Shown here: piece by piece, positions 19,405-31,071 of the stretch | Layout of the letters: every line of letters begins with the position of its first letter | How positions within the stretch are numbered: position 1 is the stretch's first letter | Source: Henriciella sp. | Lineage (GTDB): Bacteria; Pseudomonadota; Alphaproteobacteria; Caulobacterales; Hyphomonadaceae | DNA length: 64,000 nucleotides | Reading direction: 5' to 3' | NCBI GenBank assembly: GCA_030066975.1 | Contig: JASJAO010000005.1 | Location: 62,001 to 126,000, forward strand | The notes under the pieces: model-generated | The model's input: the letters and a program-made list of their open reading frames with translations, nothing else | The model's database searches: none | Told to the model about the DNA's origin: nothing | Program-made: the position numbers and the translations under genes

Positions 19405-20951
19405 GATAACAGGCTCGCCGCCGCATCCGCCGCCAGCTCGCTGAACGGCGCCACGAAAATGAACAATGCGATGCTGGCGATCGCCGTCAGATAGACCACA
19501 AAGGTGACCATGCCGCCAACCGGCTCAAACACTTCTGCCGGCTCGTCGAACCACATGATCTTCACGATGTAGAGATAATAGTACATCGCGATCACAGAGC
19601 TGATGATCAGAATGATGATCAAGGGTAATAGGCCACTCATCGCGGCTGCCTCAATCACGGACAGTTTGCCGATAAAGCCGAAGGCCAGCGGAAATCCGGA
19701 GACCGACACCAGCAAGACGGTCAGCGCAATAGCCAGCGCAGGCTTGTGGCGCACCAGTCCAGCCAGCTCATGCTTGTTCTCAACCATGCCGCCATCACGG
19801 CGCATCGATAGCACGCCGCCAAACAAGCCGAGCGACGCGATCACATAAGCCGTCATGAAGATCATAATCGCCGAGGCGCCGGTCGTCGTCACCGCTTGGG
19901 CAGCTGCGACCGAGGCGGCCTTGGCCGCTTCAAAACTGCCCGTATCGGCAAACAGGCTCGGGTCGACCGCTTCGGGCAAATACGCGGCGGCAGAGAGCGC
20001 CACCAGCGCATAGCCCATATTGGCAACCGAAGAGTATCCGAGCAGGCGTTTGATGTTGTCCTGAATCAGCGCGCCAAACGCCCCGACCAGCATTGAGGCC
20101 GCTGCCACGATCGCGATAATCAACTGCCAGTTCAGACCGACGACGAGTGGCAGATTGATCGTATCCAGCCCGCTCGAAAACGCTTTGAGCATGATCACGA
20201 CAAATACCACCATGCTGGCCATTTTTGGCGCGGTAGCAAAGAAGGCGACAACCGGGCTCGGCGAACCCTCATACACATCGGGCGTCCAGACATGCATTGG
20301 AGCGGCAGAGACCTTAAACGCGAGCCCGACAATCATCAGCACCATACCAAACATGAACCCGATGGTCGGATCTGCACTCGCAAGTGCCTCATACGATGTC
20401 CCACCGGAAAAGCCGTAAACCAGCGATATGCCGTAAAGCAGCATGCCCGAGGCGAGCGCGCCCAAAACGAAATATTTCAAACCCGCTTCGGCTGACCGCG
20501 GGCTGTCTCTGTGGAAGGAAGCCAGCACATAGGAGGAAAGGCTCAACATCTCGATCCCAAGATAGAGCGTCATCAGATCCGCCGATGACAGGATTGTCCC
20601 CATGCCAAGCGCGGCAAAAATTACCAGCAGAGAATACTCATATCGCTGCGTCTGATGTCGTTCCAGGAAGCTTTCAGCCATCAGCAAAGCGAGACCCGCA
20701 GCGACAAAGCTGACAATCTTGGCAAGATTCACGAAGGCAGAGGTTTCAACCAACCCGTCAAATGCCCGTCCGCCCTCCCAGTAAAAACCGGACAGGATCG
20801 CGGCGGCAAACAGCACAACAGCGCCGAGCTTGAACGAGATGGCATTAAATCGATCACCAATGATCGCTCCTGCCAGAACCCCTATCAGTCCGGCAGCTGC
20901 CAGGAGCAGTTCGGGCGCAAGCGTGGTGATTACCGATTCCATATCAAACAT
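19401..20951 (-). CDS. nuoN: NADH-quinone oxidoreductase subunit N
   Basis: Antiporter-like proton-pumping membrane subunit of Complex I, 516 residues, with about 14 transmembrane helices. The family motif around [21 protein letters not shown] and the [13 protein letters not shown] segment are present. It follows nuoM by a few bases and overlaps birA by four. The C-terminal segment is the last of the nuo genes in the run. Confidence 0.95.
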   Translation of the reverse strand: MFDMESVITTLAPELLLAAAGLIGVLAGAIIGDRFNAISFKLGAVVLFAAAILSGFYWEGGRAFDGLVETSAFVNLAKIVSFVAAGLALLMAESFLERHQTQRYEYSLLVIFAALGMGTILSSADLMTLYLGIEMLSLSSYVLASFHRDSPRSAEAGLKYFVLGALASGMLLYGISLVYGFSGGTSYEALASADPTIGFMFGMVLMIVGLAFKVSAAPMHVWTPDVYEGSPSPVVAFFATAPKMASMVVFVVIMLKAFSSGLDTINLPLVVGLNWQLIIAIVAAASMLVGAFGALIQDNIKRLLGYSSVANMGYALVALSAAAYLPEAVDPSLFADTGSFEAAKAASVAAAQAVTTTGASAIMIFMTAYVIASLGLFGGVLSMRRDGGMVENKHELAGLVRHKPALAIALTVLLVSVSGFPLAFGFIGKLSVIEAAAMSGLLPLIIILIISSVIAMYYYLYIVKIMWFDEPAEVFEPVGGMVTFVVYLTAIASIALFIFVAPFSELAADAAASLLS

Positions 20952-20956
20952 CTTGG

Positions 20957-22447
20957 CTACCCTCCTGACAGCAGGGCCAGCGCGCGCAGACTGGACTCGC
21001 GCGTTACATCAAAAACAAGGTTCGGCATCACGCCCAGCAACAGGGTCCCAACGGCCAGCGGCACCAGACAGATCAGCTCCTTGATGTTCACATCCTGGAT
21101 CGTCTCGAGCTGCGGATTGGTCACTTCCCCGAATATGGTCCGGCGATAGAGCGTCAGCATGTAAACGGCGGAGAAAATCACACCGAGTGCGGCACCTGCC
21201 GCGGCCCAGGTCGAGGCCTGGAACGCGCCCACCATGGTCAGGATCTCGCCGACAAACCCGGACGTACCCGGCAGGCCGACATTCGCCATTGTGAACAGCA
21301 TGAACAAGGCGGCATAGATCGGCATTTTGCTGACCAGGCCGCCATAGGCCGCGATCTCGCGGGTATGCATCCGATCGTAGATCACGCCAACGATCAGGAA
21401 CAATGCGCCGGAGATCAGACCGTGCGAAATCATCTGAAACACGGCGCCCTGCACACCGATCTCTGTGAATGAGAAAATGCCGAGTGTCACAAAGCCCATG
21501 TGCGCGACGGAGGAATAGGCGATCAGCTTCTTCATATCGGTCTGACGCCAGGCGACCAGCGAGGCGTAGACAATCGCAATCACCGACAAGACAAAGACCA
21601 GCGGCTGGAACAGCTCGCTCGCATCCGGGAACATGGGCAGGCTGAACCGCAACAGGCCATAGCCGCCCATTTTCAGAAGGATTCCGGCCAGAATAACCGA
21701 CCCCGCCGTTGGCGCCTGAACATGCGCATCCGGCAACCAAGTGTGCACCGGCCACATAGGCAGCTTGACCGCAAAGCTCGCAAAGAAAGCGAGCCACAGC
21801 CAGGTCTGTGCGCCAGGTGCAAAGGCAAATGTCTCCAGCACTTCGATGTCGGACGTTCCGCCCGCCGCAAGGTACATATAGATGACGGCAGCCAGCATGA
21901 AGAGCGAGCCGAGCAGCGTGTACAGGAAGAACTTGAACGAGGCATAGATCCGGTCCGCGCCGCCCCACACGCCGATGATCATGAACATCGGGATCAGGCC
22001 TGCTTCAAAGAAGACATAGAACAGGACCAGATCGAGCGCGCAGAACACGCCGATCATGAAGGTCTCAAGCACCAGGAAAGCGACAATATACTCGGTTAGG
22101 CGATGCTTGATCGATCCGATACTGGCAATCAGCGCAATCGGTGTCAGGAAGGTCGTGAGCAGGATCAGCAGAATGGAGAGCCCATCCACGCCCATCTTGT
22201 AGGAAATCCCGGCATACCACTTGGTTTCCTCAACGAACTGATAGCCGCTCTGATCGGGGTCGAAACCGACCAGCATGACGAGGGACACAAGGAAAGTCGC
22301 AACTGAGAAGACCAGGCCCGCATACATGACACGATTGTCTTCGGCTTCTTCACCGGTCTGGCTATTGGTCAGTGACCGAACCAGCAGGATCAGAATGGCA
22401 CCCGCCAGCGGCAGAAACGTCACCGCAGAGAGAATTGGGAAGTCCAT
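20957..22447 (-). CDS. nuoM: NADH-quinone oxidoreductase subunit M
   Basis: Second antiporter-like proton-pumping subunit of Complex I, 496 residues. ATG 22447 is the start because [16 protein letters not shown] opens the first helix. An upstream start at 22507 would lie inside nuoL and add 20 non-membrane residues. Family motifs include [23 protein letters not shown] and [14 protein letters not shown]. It lies four bases from nuoL and five from nuoN, consistent with tight coupling. Confidence 0.95.
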   Translation of the reverse strand: MDFPILSAVTFLPLAGAILILLVRSLTNSQTGEEAEDNRVMYAGLVFSVATFLVSLVMLVGFDPDQSGYQFVEETKWYAGISYKMGVDGLSILLILLTTFLTPIALIASIGSIKHRLTEYIVAFLVLETFMIGVFCALDLVLFYVFFEAGLIPMFMIIGVWGGADRIYASFKFFLYTLLGSLFMLAAVIYMYLAAGGTSDIEVLETFAFAPGAQTWLWLAFFASFAVKLPMWPVHTWLPDAHVQAPTAGSVILAGILLKMGGYGLLRFSLPMFPDASELFQPLVFVLSVIAIVYASLVAWRQTDMKKLIAYSSVAHMGFVTLGIFSFTEIGVQGAVFQMISHGLISGALFLIVGVIYDRMHTREIAAYGGLVSKMPIYAALFMLFTMANVGLPGTSGFVGEILTMVGAFQASTWAAAGAALGVIFSAVYMLTLYRRTIFGEVTNPQLETIQDVNIKELICLVPLAVGTLLLGVMPNLVFDVTRESSLRALALLSGG

Positions 22448-22451
22448 TAGC

Positions 22452-24548
22452 TTAAGCCCCTCCGCTGCGCCAGAACAGGATTGCGCCGAAGACCAGGGCT
22501 GCGCCAATGATCACGAAGGCATAGTGATACAGATAACCGGTATGCATCGCGGACAAACGCCGCGAGCCCCATTTCACGACGCCCGCGACGCCGTCAGGGC
22601 CCAAGCCGTCAATGATTTTCTTGTCACCTGTTTTCCAGAATGTATCGCCGAGCCAGCGTGTGCCTTTGACCAGCGTCGCATCATAGATCTCGTCGAAGAA
22701 CCACTTATTCTGGAACATGGCGTGCAGCGGTCCACCGCTGTCGGCGATGCGTTTGCCGACGCCGCGATTGAACAGATAGGTGAACGTCGCTAGGATAAAG
22801 CCTGTTACCGTCACCATGAGCGGCGCCCACAGAACCCATTCGGGCACGTTATACTTGTCTTTCAGAACCGTGTTCTCTTTGGCGGTGTAAATCGCACCGT
22901 CCCAGAACTCTTTATAATGATGGCCGACAAAGCTGTCATAGAACACCATCCCAGCAAAGACCGCTCCAATACTCAGCACCAGAAGCGGTACCAACATCAC
23001 CATCGGCGACTCATGGGGGTCACCGCCATGATGGTGGTCATCGTGGCCGTGATCATCGTGGCTATGGTGGTCAGGTTCGGCCCGCGGCCCATGGAAGGTC
23101 ATATAAATCAACCGCCAGGAATAGAAGCTGGTCAGTAAGGCCGCTGCAATCCCGAACCAGAAGGCAAGCTGTCCGAACGCAACCCCATTCGTGCCCGCCG
23201 CAAACGCTGTCTCCAGGATCGCATCTTTGGAATAGAAGCCTGACAGACCCCAGACATGCGGAATCCCAAGTCCGATAATCGCCACGGTCCCGATCAGCAT
23301 CGCGCCATAGGTCAACGGCATATAGCGGGCAAACCCGCCCATATTGCGCATATCCTGTTCATGATGGGCGCCATGAATGACCGAGCCTGCGCCAAGGAAG
23401 AGAAGCGCTTTAAAGAACGCATGGGTAAACAGGTGGAACATCGCCGCTTCATAGGCGCCAATCCCGGCAGCGAAGAACATGTAGCCAAGCTGCGAACAGG
23501 TTGAATAGGCAATCACGCGCTTGATGTCGTTCTGCGCCATGCCAACGGTCGCAGCAAAGATCGCCGTGACCGCCCCGATCAGCGCCACCATCGCCGCCGC
23601 GTTCGGGGCGTACTCATAGATCGGCGAGACAAGACAGACGAGATAGACCCCTGCGGTCACCATGGTCGCTGCGTGGATCAGCGCCGACACAGGGGTCGGC
23701 CCTTCCATCGCATCCGGCAACCAGACATGCAGAAAGAATTGCGCTGATTTCCCCATCGCGCCGATGAAAAGCAGCACGCCGATGACTTCCAGAGCGGGCA
23801 GATCCATGCCGAGGAAAGGCAGCACCATCTCGCGAACCGGGCCCGCTTCGGCGAGCGCGACCGGGACCAGCACGGCATTCTGTTTGATCGCGGTCAGAAC
23901 CGGCTCAATCTCCACCGACTTGAAGATCAGGAAGATCGCCATGATCCCGAGCGCTAGCCCGAAATCTCCAACCCGGTTGGTGACGAACGCCTTGATCGAC
24001 GCATCATTCGGCGCCTTCTTGGTGTACCAGAACCCGATCAGCAAATAGGAGGCGAGCCCGACCCCTTCCCAGCCAAAGAAGAGCTGGATGAAATTATCAG
24101 CCGTGACCAGCATCAACATGGCGAAGGTGAACAGGGACAGATAGCTGAAGAAGCGGGCACGGTGCGGATCGTCGGCCATATAGCCCCAGCTATAAAGATG
24201 CACGAGGCCAGACACGCTGGTAATCACCGCCATCATGACAATCGAAAGCGCATCAACCCGGATCGCCCAATTGGCATGAAAATCGCCAACATGGATCCAC
24301 GGCATCAGCGTAATCACATGCGCAGCAGCCCCGGTCGCACCCTCTGTGCCCGCCGCATGCACCGCATCCGGCCCGCCAAAGGTGAAGCTGAACAGCTGAT
24401 AGATGGCGAGAATGCCAACCAGGCCCACCGTCGCTGTGGTCACCACCATCGCGCCGCGATCGCCAATGAATTTCTGCAACAGGCCAGCAATCAGCGCTGC
24501 GACGCCCGGGCCAAGAACCATGAAGGTGAGGATCGTATCGCTTAACAT
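22452..24548 (-). CDS. nuoL: NADH-quinone oxidoreductase subunit L with histidine-rich loop
   Basis: Largest proton-pumping subunit, 698 residues, with the antiporter core and the long C-terminal helix HL expected of NuoL. Family motifs [23 protein letters not shown] and [19 protein letters not shown] are present. An unusual loop at about residues 488-512 alternates His and Asp ([15 protein letters not shown]), dense enough to bind transition metals. The loop lies just before a transmembrane helix in the C-terminal part of the protein. It is not a feature of the E. coli enzyme. Confidence 0.95.
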   Translation of the reverse strand: MLSDTILTFMVLGPGVAALIAGLLQKFIGDRGAMVVTTATVGLVGILAIYQLFSFTFGGPDAVHAAGTEGATGAAAHVITLMPWIHVGDFHANWAIRVDALSIVMMAVITSVSGLVHLYSWGYMADDPHRARFFSYLSLFTFAMLMLVTADNFIQLFFGWEGVGLASYLLIGFWYTKKAPNDASIKAFVTNRVGDFGLALGIMAIFLIFKSVEIEPVLTAIKQNAVLVPVALAEAGPVREMVLPFLGMDLPALEVIGVLLFIGAMGKSAQFFLHVWLPDAMEGPTPVSALIHAATMVTAGVYLVCLVSPIYEYAPNAAAMVALIGAVTAIFAATVGMAQNDIKRVIAYSTCSQLGYMFFAAGIGAYEAAMFHLFTHAFFKALLFLGAGSVIHGAHHEQDMRNMGGFARYMPLTYGAMLIGTVAIIGLGIPHVWGLSGFYSKDAILETAFAAGTNGVAFGQLAFWFGIAAALLTSFYSWRLIYMTFHGPRAEPDHHSHDDHGHDDHHHGGDPHESPMVMLVPLLVLSIGAVFAGMVFYDSFVGHHYKEFWDGAIYTAKENTVLKDKYNVPEWVLWAPLMVTVTGFILATFTYLFNRGVGKRIADSGGPLHAMFQNKWFFDEIYDATLVKGTRWLGDTFWKTGDKKIIDGLGPDGVAGVVKWGSRRLSAMHTGYLYHYAFVIIGAALVFGAILFWRSGGA

Positions 24549-24551
24549 CGC

Positions 24552-24860
24552 CTACCCCTTCATCAAGTCGACGCGCTCAACCGCGATATCGCCGCGATTG
24601 CGGAAGTACACGACCAGAATGGCGAGCCCGACCGCAGCCTCCGCCGCAGCCACCGTCAAAACCAGCATCGCAAAAATCTGTCCGGCAATCGTGCCGGAAA
24701 AGACAGAAAAGGCGACGAGATTGATATTCACCGACAGCAGGATCAACTCGATCGCCATCAGGATGACGATGATATTCTTCCGGTTCACAAAGATGCCGAC
24801 GACACCGATCGTGAACAGGATCGCCGAGACAGCGAGGAAATGGTTGATCGTCAGGTCCAT
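24552..24860 (-). CDS. nuoK: NADH-quinone oxidoreductase subunit K
   Basis: A 102-residue membrane subunit with three helices. The conserved [20 protein letters not shown] segment includes the family's essential membrane glutamate. Spacing to nuoL and nuoJ is three bases on each side. Confidence 0.94.
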   Translation of the reverse strand: MDLTINHFLAVSAILFTIGVVGIFVNRKNIIVILMAIELILLSVNINLVAFSVFSGTIAGQIFAMLVLTVAAAEAAVGLAILVVYFRNRGDIAVERVDLMKG

Positions 24861-24863
24861 AGT

Positions 24864-25457
24864 CTAAAGCCCCTTGCCCGGTTCAACTTGAACCGCCTCG
24901 GTTGCATCGCGGCGTCGGCGCGCGGTCTGTTTGGCAATATTCTGCCGCTTGACCCCGGGCTTGTGGCGCAGGGTCAGCACGATCGCGCCAATCATCGCCA
25001 CCAGCAAGATCAGACCCGCCAGCTGGAACAGCAGGAAATAGTCGGTGTACATGACCTGACCGATCGCCTCGGTATTGGTCTCAGCGCCCGGCGAAGCATC
25101 AAATTGCGCCATATTGCCGGAACCGCGGGCAAACCCGGCGAGCGCAATTTCGGCAATGAAGGCAATCCCGATCAGCGCGCCGAACGGCAAATAACTGAGG
25201 AAGCCCTGTTTCAGCTCGACAAAGTCAACGTCGAGCATCATCACCACAAACAGGAACAGGACCGCGACCGCGCCGACATAAACGACGACGAGCAGCATGG
25301 CGAGGAACTCCGCGCCGATCAGAACGAGCAAGCCCGCTGAGGTAAAGAAAGCCAGGATCAGCCACAGGACCGAGTGCACCGGATTGCGCGCAGCCACCAC
25401 AGCGAGTGCAGACACAGTCACGATGGCTGCGAATATATAAAAGGCGATCAGTTCCAA
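24864..25457 (-). CDS. nuoJ: NADH-quinone oxidoreductase subunit J
   Basis: A 197-residue membrane subunit with five predicted helices and the VYVGAVAVLFLFVVMMLDV segment typical of NuoJ. The start is TTG 25457 (MELIAFYIFA); the ribosome binding site region reads GGAGAGGAATAGGGG upstream. No ATG is available near the N-terminus, so this start is less certain than others. Confidence 0.92.
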   Translation of the reverse strand: MELIAFYIFAAIVTVSALAVVAARNPVHSVLWLILAFFTSAGLLVLIGAEFLAMLLVVVYVGAVAVLFLFVVMMLDVDFVELKQGFLSYLPFGALIGIAFIAEIALAGFARGSGNMAQFDASPGAETNTEAIGQVMYTDYFLLFQLAGLILLVAMIGAIVLTLRHKPGVKRQNIAKQTARRRRDATEAVQVEPGKGL

Positions 25458-25513
25458 AACTTTAGCCCCTATTCCTCTCCAGCGCTTGGCGCGCTCTTCT
25501 ACCCCGTCAGCGC

Positions 25514-25999
25514 CTAGCGGTAAGGCGCATCCAACTCCAGATTCTTCGCGATCAAACGCTCCCAGCGATCCCCGTTCGCCAGCAGCTTCTCTTTGTCATA
25601 ATAAAGCTCTTCACGTGTCTCGGTCGCGAACTCGAAATTCGGCCCCTCGACAATCGCATCCACCGGACAGGCTTCCTGACAGAAGCCGCAATAGATGCAT
25701 TTCACCATATCAATGTCATAGCGCGTGGTGCGGCGTGAGCCGTCTTCACGTGGCTCGGCCTCAATCGTGATGGCCTGCGCCGGACAGATCGCTTCGCACA
25801 GTTTGCAGGCAATGCAGCGCTCTTCCCCATTGGCATAGCGGCGCAGCGCATGCTCGCCCCGGAAGCGCGCGCTTACCGGGTTTTTCTCGAACGGATAATT
25901 CACCGTCGCCTTGCGTTTTGTCATCTCCCGCAGGCCCAGTCCGGCTGCGGTGAAAAAATCGGTCAAAAGCGCGCCTTTGATGGTTTGCATCAGGCTCAT
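25514..25999 (-). CDS. nuoI: NADH-quinone oxidoreductase subunit I
   Basis: A 161-residue peripheral subunit carrying the two 4Fe-4S clusters N6a and N6b. Both ferredoxin motifs are intact: [16 protein letters not shown] and [16 protein letters not shown]. It overlaps nuoH by four bases and is followed by a 56 bp gap before nuoJ. Confidence 0.96.
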   Translation of the reverse strand: MSLMQTIKGALLTDFFTAAGLGLREMTKRKATVNYPFEKNPVSARFRGEHALRRYANGEERCIACKLCEAICPAQAITIEAEPREDGSRRTTRYDIDMVKCIYCGFCQEACPVDAIVEGPNFEFATETREELYYDKEKLLANGDRWERLIAKNLELDAPYR

Positions 26000-27072
26000 G
26001 TCTGAACTCCCGCGTAAACGACATACCCACCGACAATCACCACAGCGGCCAGCGCCGTCGGCAGAAAAATCTTCCAGCCCAGCCGCATCAACTGGTCATA
26101 GCGGTAACGTGGCACAATCGCTTTCACGAGTGCGAACAGGAAGAAGAAGAAAACGATCTTCGCCATGAACCAGGCAACATGACCAAGATTGACGATCCAG
26201 GCCGGGAACTGATTGACAAAGTCACTGCCAAGCGCAATCGGCCCATGCCAGCCGCCCAGGAAGAGAAGCGTCATCATCGCGCACATCAGCACGATATTGA
26301 GATACTCCCCGAACATGAAGAGCAGATACGGCGTGGAGGAATATTCAACCTGATAGCCTGCCACCAGCTCTGACTCAGCTTCCGGCAGATCGAAAGGTGG
26401 CCGGTTCGTCTCCGCCAGCGCAGAGACAAAAAACATCACAAACACAACCACCATCACCGGAAACATGAGAATGTTGTTGAAGCTGAACAGGTGCCAGGTC
26501 CAGAAACCGCCGCCTTGATTATCAACGATCGTCGTCAGGTTCATTGAGCCCGCAAGCAGGATCACGGTCACGATAATCAGGCCGATAGACACTTCATAAG
26601 ACACCATCTGCGCGGCTGACCGCAGCGAGCCAAGGAACGGATATTTCGAGTTCGAGGCCCAGCCGCCCATGATGATGCCATAGACGCCCAGCGATGAGAT
26701 CGCGAACAGGTAGAGGATCCCGACATTCAGGTCCGAGATCACCCAGCCCGGCGCAACCGGGATTGCCGCCCAGGCCGCAAACGCCAATGTCAGCGTCAGG
26801 ATCGGCGCGAGCAGGAAGACCGTCTTGTTTGCCCCGGCCGGAATGATGATCTCTTTAAGCAGGAATTTCCCAAAATCGGCAAAGCTCTGCATCAGACCGA
26901 ACGGGCCGACCACGTTCGGCCCCTTGCGCATCATCACCGCTGCCCAGACTTTCCGGTCCAGCAGCAGCAGAAAGGCGATGGAGAGTGACAGGACCAGCGT
27001 AAACAGTCCGATCTGGCCTAGCACCAATAGCCAGCCGATCAGCAATCCATTGTTTTCGATCAAACCACTCAT
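25996..27072 (-). CDS. nuoH: NADH-quinone oxidoreductase subunit H
   Basis: A 358-residue membrane subunit forming part of the quinone-binding chamber. It has about eight transmembrane helices, and the conserved [18 protein letters not shown] loop is near residue 49. The [20 protein letters not shown] and [16 protein letters not shown] segments are diagnostic. It overlaps nuoI by four bases and follows nuoG after nine bases. Confidence 0.96.
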   Translation of the reverse strand: MSGLIENNGLLIGWLLVLGQIGLFTLVLSLSIAFLLLLDRKVWAAVMMRKGPNVVGPFGLMQSFADFGKFLLKEIIIPAGANKTVFLLAPILTLTLAFAAWAAIPVAPGWVISDLNVGILYLFAISSLGVYGIIMGGWASNSKYPFLGSLRSAAQMVSYEVSIGLIIVTVILLAGSMNLTTIVDNQGGGFWTWHLFSFNNILMFPVMVVVFVMFFVSALAETNRPPFDLPEAESELVAGYQVEYSSTPYLLFMFGEYLNIVLMCAMMTLLFLGGWHGPIALGSDFVNQFPAWIVNLGHVAWFMAKIVFFFFLFALVKAIVPRYRYDQLMRLGWKIFLPTALAAVVIVGGYVVYAGVQT

Positions 27073-27081
27073 CGCGCCGCC

Positions 27082-29181
27082 CTACTCCGCTGCAACCGCA
27101 GTTTCAAGGCCCTGTTTCTGCATCGAGCACTCGGCCATGGTTTTCGATGCCCGTGCGATCGGGTTCGTCATGTAGAAATCAGAGATCGCAGCCCCAAACG
27201 GGACCGCAGCATTGACGCTGCCGGCGGCCGCCATCGGGGCCTTCAGCGCGTCAACACCGGCATCACCCGGCGCGTAGCCAAGTCCTGCAAACACATCATT
27301 CTCCTCGCGCAGCTGCGCGCGCAGTGCCTCTGCCGAATCATAAGGCAGCGTCTTGCCGACCACGTCAGACAATGCCCGGAAAATCGCCCAACCCTCGCGC
27401 GCTTCACCCTTGGGCTGCACCGCGCGGCGGGTCATCTGCACCCGGCCTTCTGTGTTCACATAAGTCGCCGACATCTCTGTATAGGCCGCCGCGGGCAAGA
27501 TCACGTCCGCACGTGACGCCCCGGCATCTCCGTGTGAGCCGACATAGATCACTTTCGCGCCACCCAGTTTGGAGAGATCGACCTCGTCTGCACCGAGCAG
27601 AACCACAGTATCCATGCCGCCGCCGAGGATCGTTGCGGTGTCCGCTCCGCCCTCACCCGGTACAAATCCAGCGTCCAGTGCGCCAACTCGTCCGGCGGCG
27701 GTGTGCAACACACCAAACCCGGCCCAGCCGTCTTTAATGGCTTGAATTTCCAACGCATAATCATGCGCAGCTTTCAGGATCGCAGCGCCATCTTCACGCG
27801 CGAGCGCACCTTCACCAATAATGACTATCGGTCTTTCGGCATTGCGCAGCGCTTCGGCCATCTCACTGTCGCGCTTGAACAAGCCGTCCAGCGCGTCCGG
27901 CCCGGTACCGAGATGCTCATACTCATAAGTCAGGTCCGCGGCCTCGCCGATCATGCCGACTTTCAAATCGTTCCACAGCCAGGCTTTGCGGATCCGGGCA
28001 TTCCAGACGGCGGCTTCCTTGCGCGGATTAGCGCCAATCAGCAATAGCGCATCGGCCTCTTCGACATCCATGAAAGTCGGATTGAACAGATAATGCTCAC
28101 GCACCCCGTCAACGCCATAGCTTGCGCCCGCTGGACGACAATCGGTGTTCTGAACACCAAGCGCCCGCGCCAGATCGAGCGCCGCTTTCGCCTGCTCGAC
28201 CTCAATCAGGTCACCGGCAACAAACCCGACCTTCTCGGCCGGAACCGACAGCGCGTCTTTCGCCGCTTCAAACGCTTCGCCCCAGCTGACCGGCGTCAGC
28301 TTGCCATTCTTGCGGACATAAGCCTTGTCCAGCCGCTGACGGGCAAGACCATCCCAGATGAAGCGCGACTTATCCGACAGCCACTCCTCATTCACCTCTT
28401 CATTGATCACCGGCATGATGCGCATCACACCATCGCCCTTGGCATCGACGCGGATCGCCGATCCCATCGCATCCATGACGTCAATACTTTCGGTCTTGCG
28501 CAGCTCCCAAGGCCGCGCATTGTAAGCATAAGGCTTGGAGGTCAGCGCCCCAACCGGGCAGAGATCGATCACATTGCCAGACAGTTCCGAGGTCAGGCTT
28601 TCTTCCAGATACGTCGTGATCTCGGCGCTCTCACCGCGTGAAATCATGCCAATCTCTTCAACGCCCGCCACCTCTGCGGCAAACCGGACGCAGCGCGTGC
28701 ACTGAATGCAGCGCGTCATGATCGTCTTGACCAGCGGCCCCATATTCTTGTCTTCAACCGCGCGCTTGTTCAGCTCATAGCGGCTGTCGGCGCGGCCATA
28801 GGCGACTGCCTGATCCTGCAGGTCACACTCGCCGCCCTGATCACAGATCGGACAATCCAGAGGGTGATTGATCAGCAGGAATTCCATCACGCCGGCGCGA
28901 GCTTTTTCGACATAGTCGCCGCTTGTTTTGATGTTCGGCGCGGACCCGTCCGGGTTCATCCGCATGTCGCCAACCGTCTGCGCACAGGAGGCAATCGGCT
29001 TCGGCGCGCCTTCCCACTGGACCAGACACATCCGGCAGTTGCCCGCCACCGACAGGCGCTCATGATAGCAGAAGCGCGGGATCTCAGCGCCTGCCTCTTC
29101 GCAAGCTTGCATCAGCGTATAATGGCGCGGCACTTCAATATCCTGGCCATCAATGTTCAGTTTGAAAAGATCATCGCTCAT
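27082..29181 (-). CDS. nuoG: NADH-quinone oxidoreductase subunit G
   Basis: The 699-residue iron-sulfur subunit of the electron-input module. N1b 2Fe-2S ligands are C38, C49, C52 and C66; the N5 site is H106, C110, C113, C119; N4 is C158, C161, C164, C208. The molybdopterin-oxidoreductase-like domain follows. The C-terminus is of mitochondrial-like length rather than the longer E. coli NuoG. The gene lies three bases from the preceding 125-residue membrane protein. Confidence 0.96.
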   Translation of the reverse strand: MSDDLFKLNIDGQDIEVPRHYTLMQACEEAGAEIPRFCYHERLSVAGNCRMCLVQWEGAPKPIASCAQTVGDMRMNPDGSAPNIKTSGDYVEKARAGVMEFLLINHPLDCPICDQGGECDLQDQAVAYGRADSRYELNKRAVEDKNMGPLVKTIMTRCIQCTRCVRFAAEVAGVEEIGMISRGESAEITTYLEESLTSELSGNVIDLCPVGALTSKPYAYNARPWELRKTESIDVMDAMGSAIRVDAKGDGVMRIMPVINEEVNEEWLSDKSRFIWDGLARQRLDKAYVRKNGKLTPVSWGEAFEAAKDALSVPAEKVGFVAGDLIEVEQAKAALDLARALGVQNTDCRPAGASYGVDGVREHYLFNPTFMDVEEADALLLIGANPRKEAAVWNARIRKAWLWNDLKVGMIGEAADLTYEYEHLGTGPDALDGLFKRDSEMAEALRNAERPIVIIGEGALAREDGAAILKAAHDYALEIQAIKDGWAGFGVLHTAAGRVGALDAGFVPGEGGADTATILGGGMDTVVLLGADEVDLSKLGGAKVIYVGSHGDAGASRADVILPAAAYTEMSATYVNTEGRVQMTRRAVQPKGEAREGWAIFRALSDVVGKTLPYDSAEALRAQLREENDVFAGLGYAPGDAGVDALKAPMAAAGSVNAAVPFGAAISDFYMTNPIARASKTMAECSMQKQGLETAVAAE

Positions 29182-29184
29182 GGC

Positions 29185-29562
29185 TTACGGCTCATCCGAT
29201 AGGTTAAAGGCGGAGGGTCCGGGCTCACGAATGCAAGCCCATGTGATCGCACAGGCGATCAGGGTCAAAAACGTTGGCACAGTATAGGCTGGCGTATCCT
29301 GCCGCGCGGCCATAGCAAGGTACATGAGAATCTGCATCCCACCGGCGAATATACACGTCCACAGAAGTGCGCGCCTGAACGTGCCCGCAAACGCGCCAAT
29401 TGAAATCACACCAAACAGCGCAAACAGAGCGAAACTAAGTCTCTGCATATCGGTTTCCGGCAAAAACAGCCCGACACTTCCACCCCACAGCGCAATCATC
29501 TGATGGACACAAAGCCCCATCAGCGCTGCACACCAGAGAAGAGGAAAAGCCGCACGCGCCAT
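29185..29562 (-). CDS. Four-helix membrane protein inside the nuo operon, unknown
   Basis: A 125-residue protein with about four transmembrane segments (FPLLWCAALMGLCVHQMIALW, LSFALFALFGVISIGAFAGT, LLWTCIFAGGMQILMYLAM and YTVPTFLTLIACAITWACI). I do not recognise a family. It sits between nuoF and nuoG with two- to three-base spacing on each side, so it is very likely co-transcribed. Whether it contributes to Complex I cannot be told. One of four non-nuo genes in this operon. Confidence 0.7.
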   Translation of the reverse strand: MARAAFPLLWCAALMGLCVHQMIALWGGSVGLFLPETDMQRLSFALFALFGVISIGAFAGTFRRALLWTCIFAGGMQILMYLAMAARQDTPAYTVPTFLTLIACAITWACIREPGPSAFNLSDEP

Positions 29563-29564
29563 AT

Positions 29565-30872
29565 CTACTCCGCAGCCACCGTATGGCCCTGCACCAGCGC
29601 CCGCGGCGTGCGATACTGCGTAATCCGGTCTTCAATCTCATGCCGGAAGTGGCGGATCAGGCCCTGCACCGGCCAGGCCGCCGCATCACCAAGTGCGCAA
29701 ATCGTATGGCCTTCAACCTGTTTGGAGACATCCAGCAGCTTGTCGATATCACCGTGCTCGGCCTCGCCCTTGGCCATCTGTTCCAGCACGCGCCACATCC
29801 AGCCGGTGCCTTCCCGGCACGGTGTACACTGGCCACAGCTTTCATGCTTGTAGAAATAGCCGATCCGCGCAATCGCCGCGATCACGTCAGTGGACTTGTC
29901 CATGACAATCACCGCAGCGGTCCCGAGACCCGATTTCAGATCCCGCAATGTGTCGAAATCCATATAGGCGTCGATAATCTGTTCGGCTGGCACCATCGGC
30001 ACCGAAGAGCCGCCCGGGATCACTGCTTTCAGATTGTCCCAGCCGCCACGAATGCCGCCGCAATGGGTGTCGATCAGCTCGCGGAAGGTCAGCGACATCT
30101 CTTCTTCGACGTTGCAAGGCTTGTTCACGTGGCCAGAGACGCAGAACAGTTTGGTGCCGGTATTGTTCGGGCGACCGAAGCCCGCAAACCACTGTGCCCC
30201 ACGGCGCAGAATGGTCGGTGCGACCGCAATCGACTCCACATTATTCACCGTGGTCGGCATGCCATAGAGGCCCGCATTCGCCGGGAATGGCGGCTTCAGA
30301 CGCGGCTGCCCCTTCTTGCCTTCGAGGCTTTCCAGAAGCGCGGTCTCTTCACCGCAAATATAAGCGCCCGCGCCGTGATGGACATAGATGTCAAAATCCC
30401 AGCCATTCACATTGTTCTCGCCGATCAGCTTGGCCTCATAGGCTTCCTTGACCGCCTTCTCCAGCGCCTCGCGCTCGGCGATATATTCCCCGCGCAGATA
30501 GACATAGCATTTGTGCGCCCGCATCGCGCGGCTCGCGACCATACAGCCTTCGATCAGCAGATGCGGATCATGGCGCATAATCTCACGGTCCTTACAGGTG
30601 CCCGGCTCTGACTCGTCCGCATTGACGACCAGATAGTGCGGGCGTCCTTCGGTTACCTGTTTCGGCATAAAGGTCCATTTCAGCCCGGTCGGGAAGCCCG
30701 CGCCGCCGCGCCCACGCAGGCCACTTTCCTTGATCTGGGTACAGATCCAGTCCGGCCCCTGCGCCAACATTTCCCGCGTCAGGTGCCAGGCCCCGCGTTT
30801 CTTGGCGGCTTCCAGTCCGGGGTCATGTTCCCCATACAGGTTGGTGAAAATACGATCTTTATCTTCAAGCAT
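29565..30872 (-). CDS. nuoF: NADH-quinone oxidoreductase subunit F
   Basis: The 435-residue NADH- and FMN-binding subunit. The NADH-binding [13 protein letters not shown], the FMN-binding [17 protein letters not shown] and [16 protein letters not shown] segments, and the N3 cluster motif [12 protein letters not shown] are present. ATG 30872 is preferred because AGGAG lies seven bases upstream; GTG 30878 is the alternative. The start overlaps the end of the small membrane protein gene upstream. Confidence 0.95.
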   Translation of the reverse strand: MLEDKDRIFTNLYGEHDPGLEAAKKRGAWHLTREMLAQGPDWICTQIKESGLRGRGGAGFPTGLKWTFMPKQVTEGRPHYLVVNADESEPGTCKDREIMRHDPHLLIEGCMVASRAMRAHKCYVYLRGEYIAEREALEKAVKEAYEAKLIGENNVNGWDFDIYVHHGAGAYICGEETALLESLEGKKGQPRLKPPFPANAGLYGMPTTVNNVESIAVAPTILRRGAQWFAGFGRPNNTGTKLFCVSGHVNKPCNVEEEMSLTFRELIDTHCGGIRGGWDNLKAVIPGGSSVPMVPAEQIIDAYMDFDTLRDLKSGLGTAAVIVMDKSTDVIAAIARIGYFYKHESCGQCTPCREGTGWMWRVLEQMAKGEAEHGDIDKLLDVSKQVEGHTICALGDAAAWPVQGLIRHFRHEIEDRITQYRTPRALVQGHTVAAE

Positions 30873-31071
30873 CGTCACGCTCCTGAGCTTTAGCGACGCG
30901 TAATGCAGCCGGGATCATGATCAGGGCGCCAAGCACCATCGCGCCCAGGATCCACATGATATTATTGGTTTGCATGAACATGATCACACCCGCGATCAGG
31001 ATCGGCGCCTCGGCAATCGCAGCCGTGATCAAAATCCGCTTCGGGTCCGGTTTTTTCTCCAACACCATCAT
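30865..31071 (-). CDS. Small two-helix membrane protein between nuoE and nuoF, unknown
   Basis: A 68-residue protein with a basic N-terminus (EKKPDPKRI), two hydrophobic helices ([21 protein letters not shown] and [20 protein letters not shown]) and a charged tail. It overlaps the nuoE stop (31068-31071) and the nuoF start, so it is translated within the operon. No family was recognised. It may be an assembly or accessory factor. Confidence 0.65.
   Translation of the reverse strand: MMVLEKKPDPKRILITAAIAEAPILIAGVIMFMQTNNIMWILGAMVLGALIMIPAALRVAKAQERDDA

Noticed and set aside
22985-23090. His/Asp-rich stretch as a separate gene or sequencing artefact
   Set aside because: It is in frame with nuoL on both sides with no gap, and the flanking NuoL sequence is intact, so it is a true loop of NuoL.
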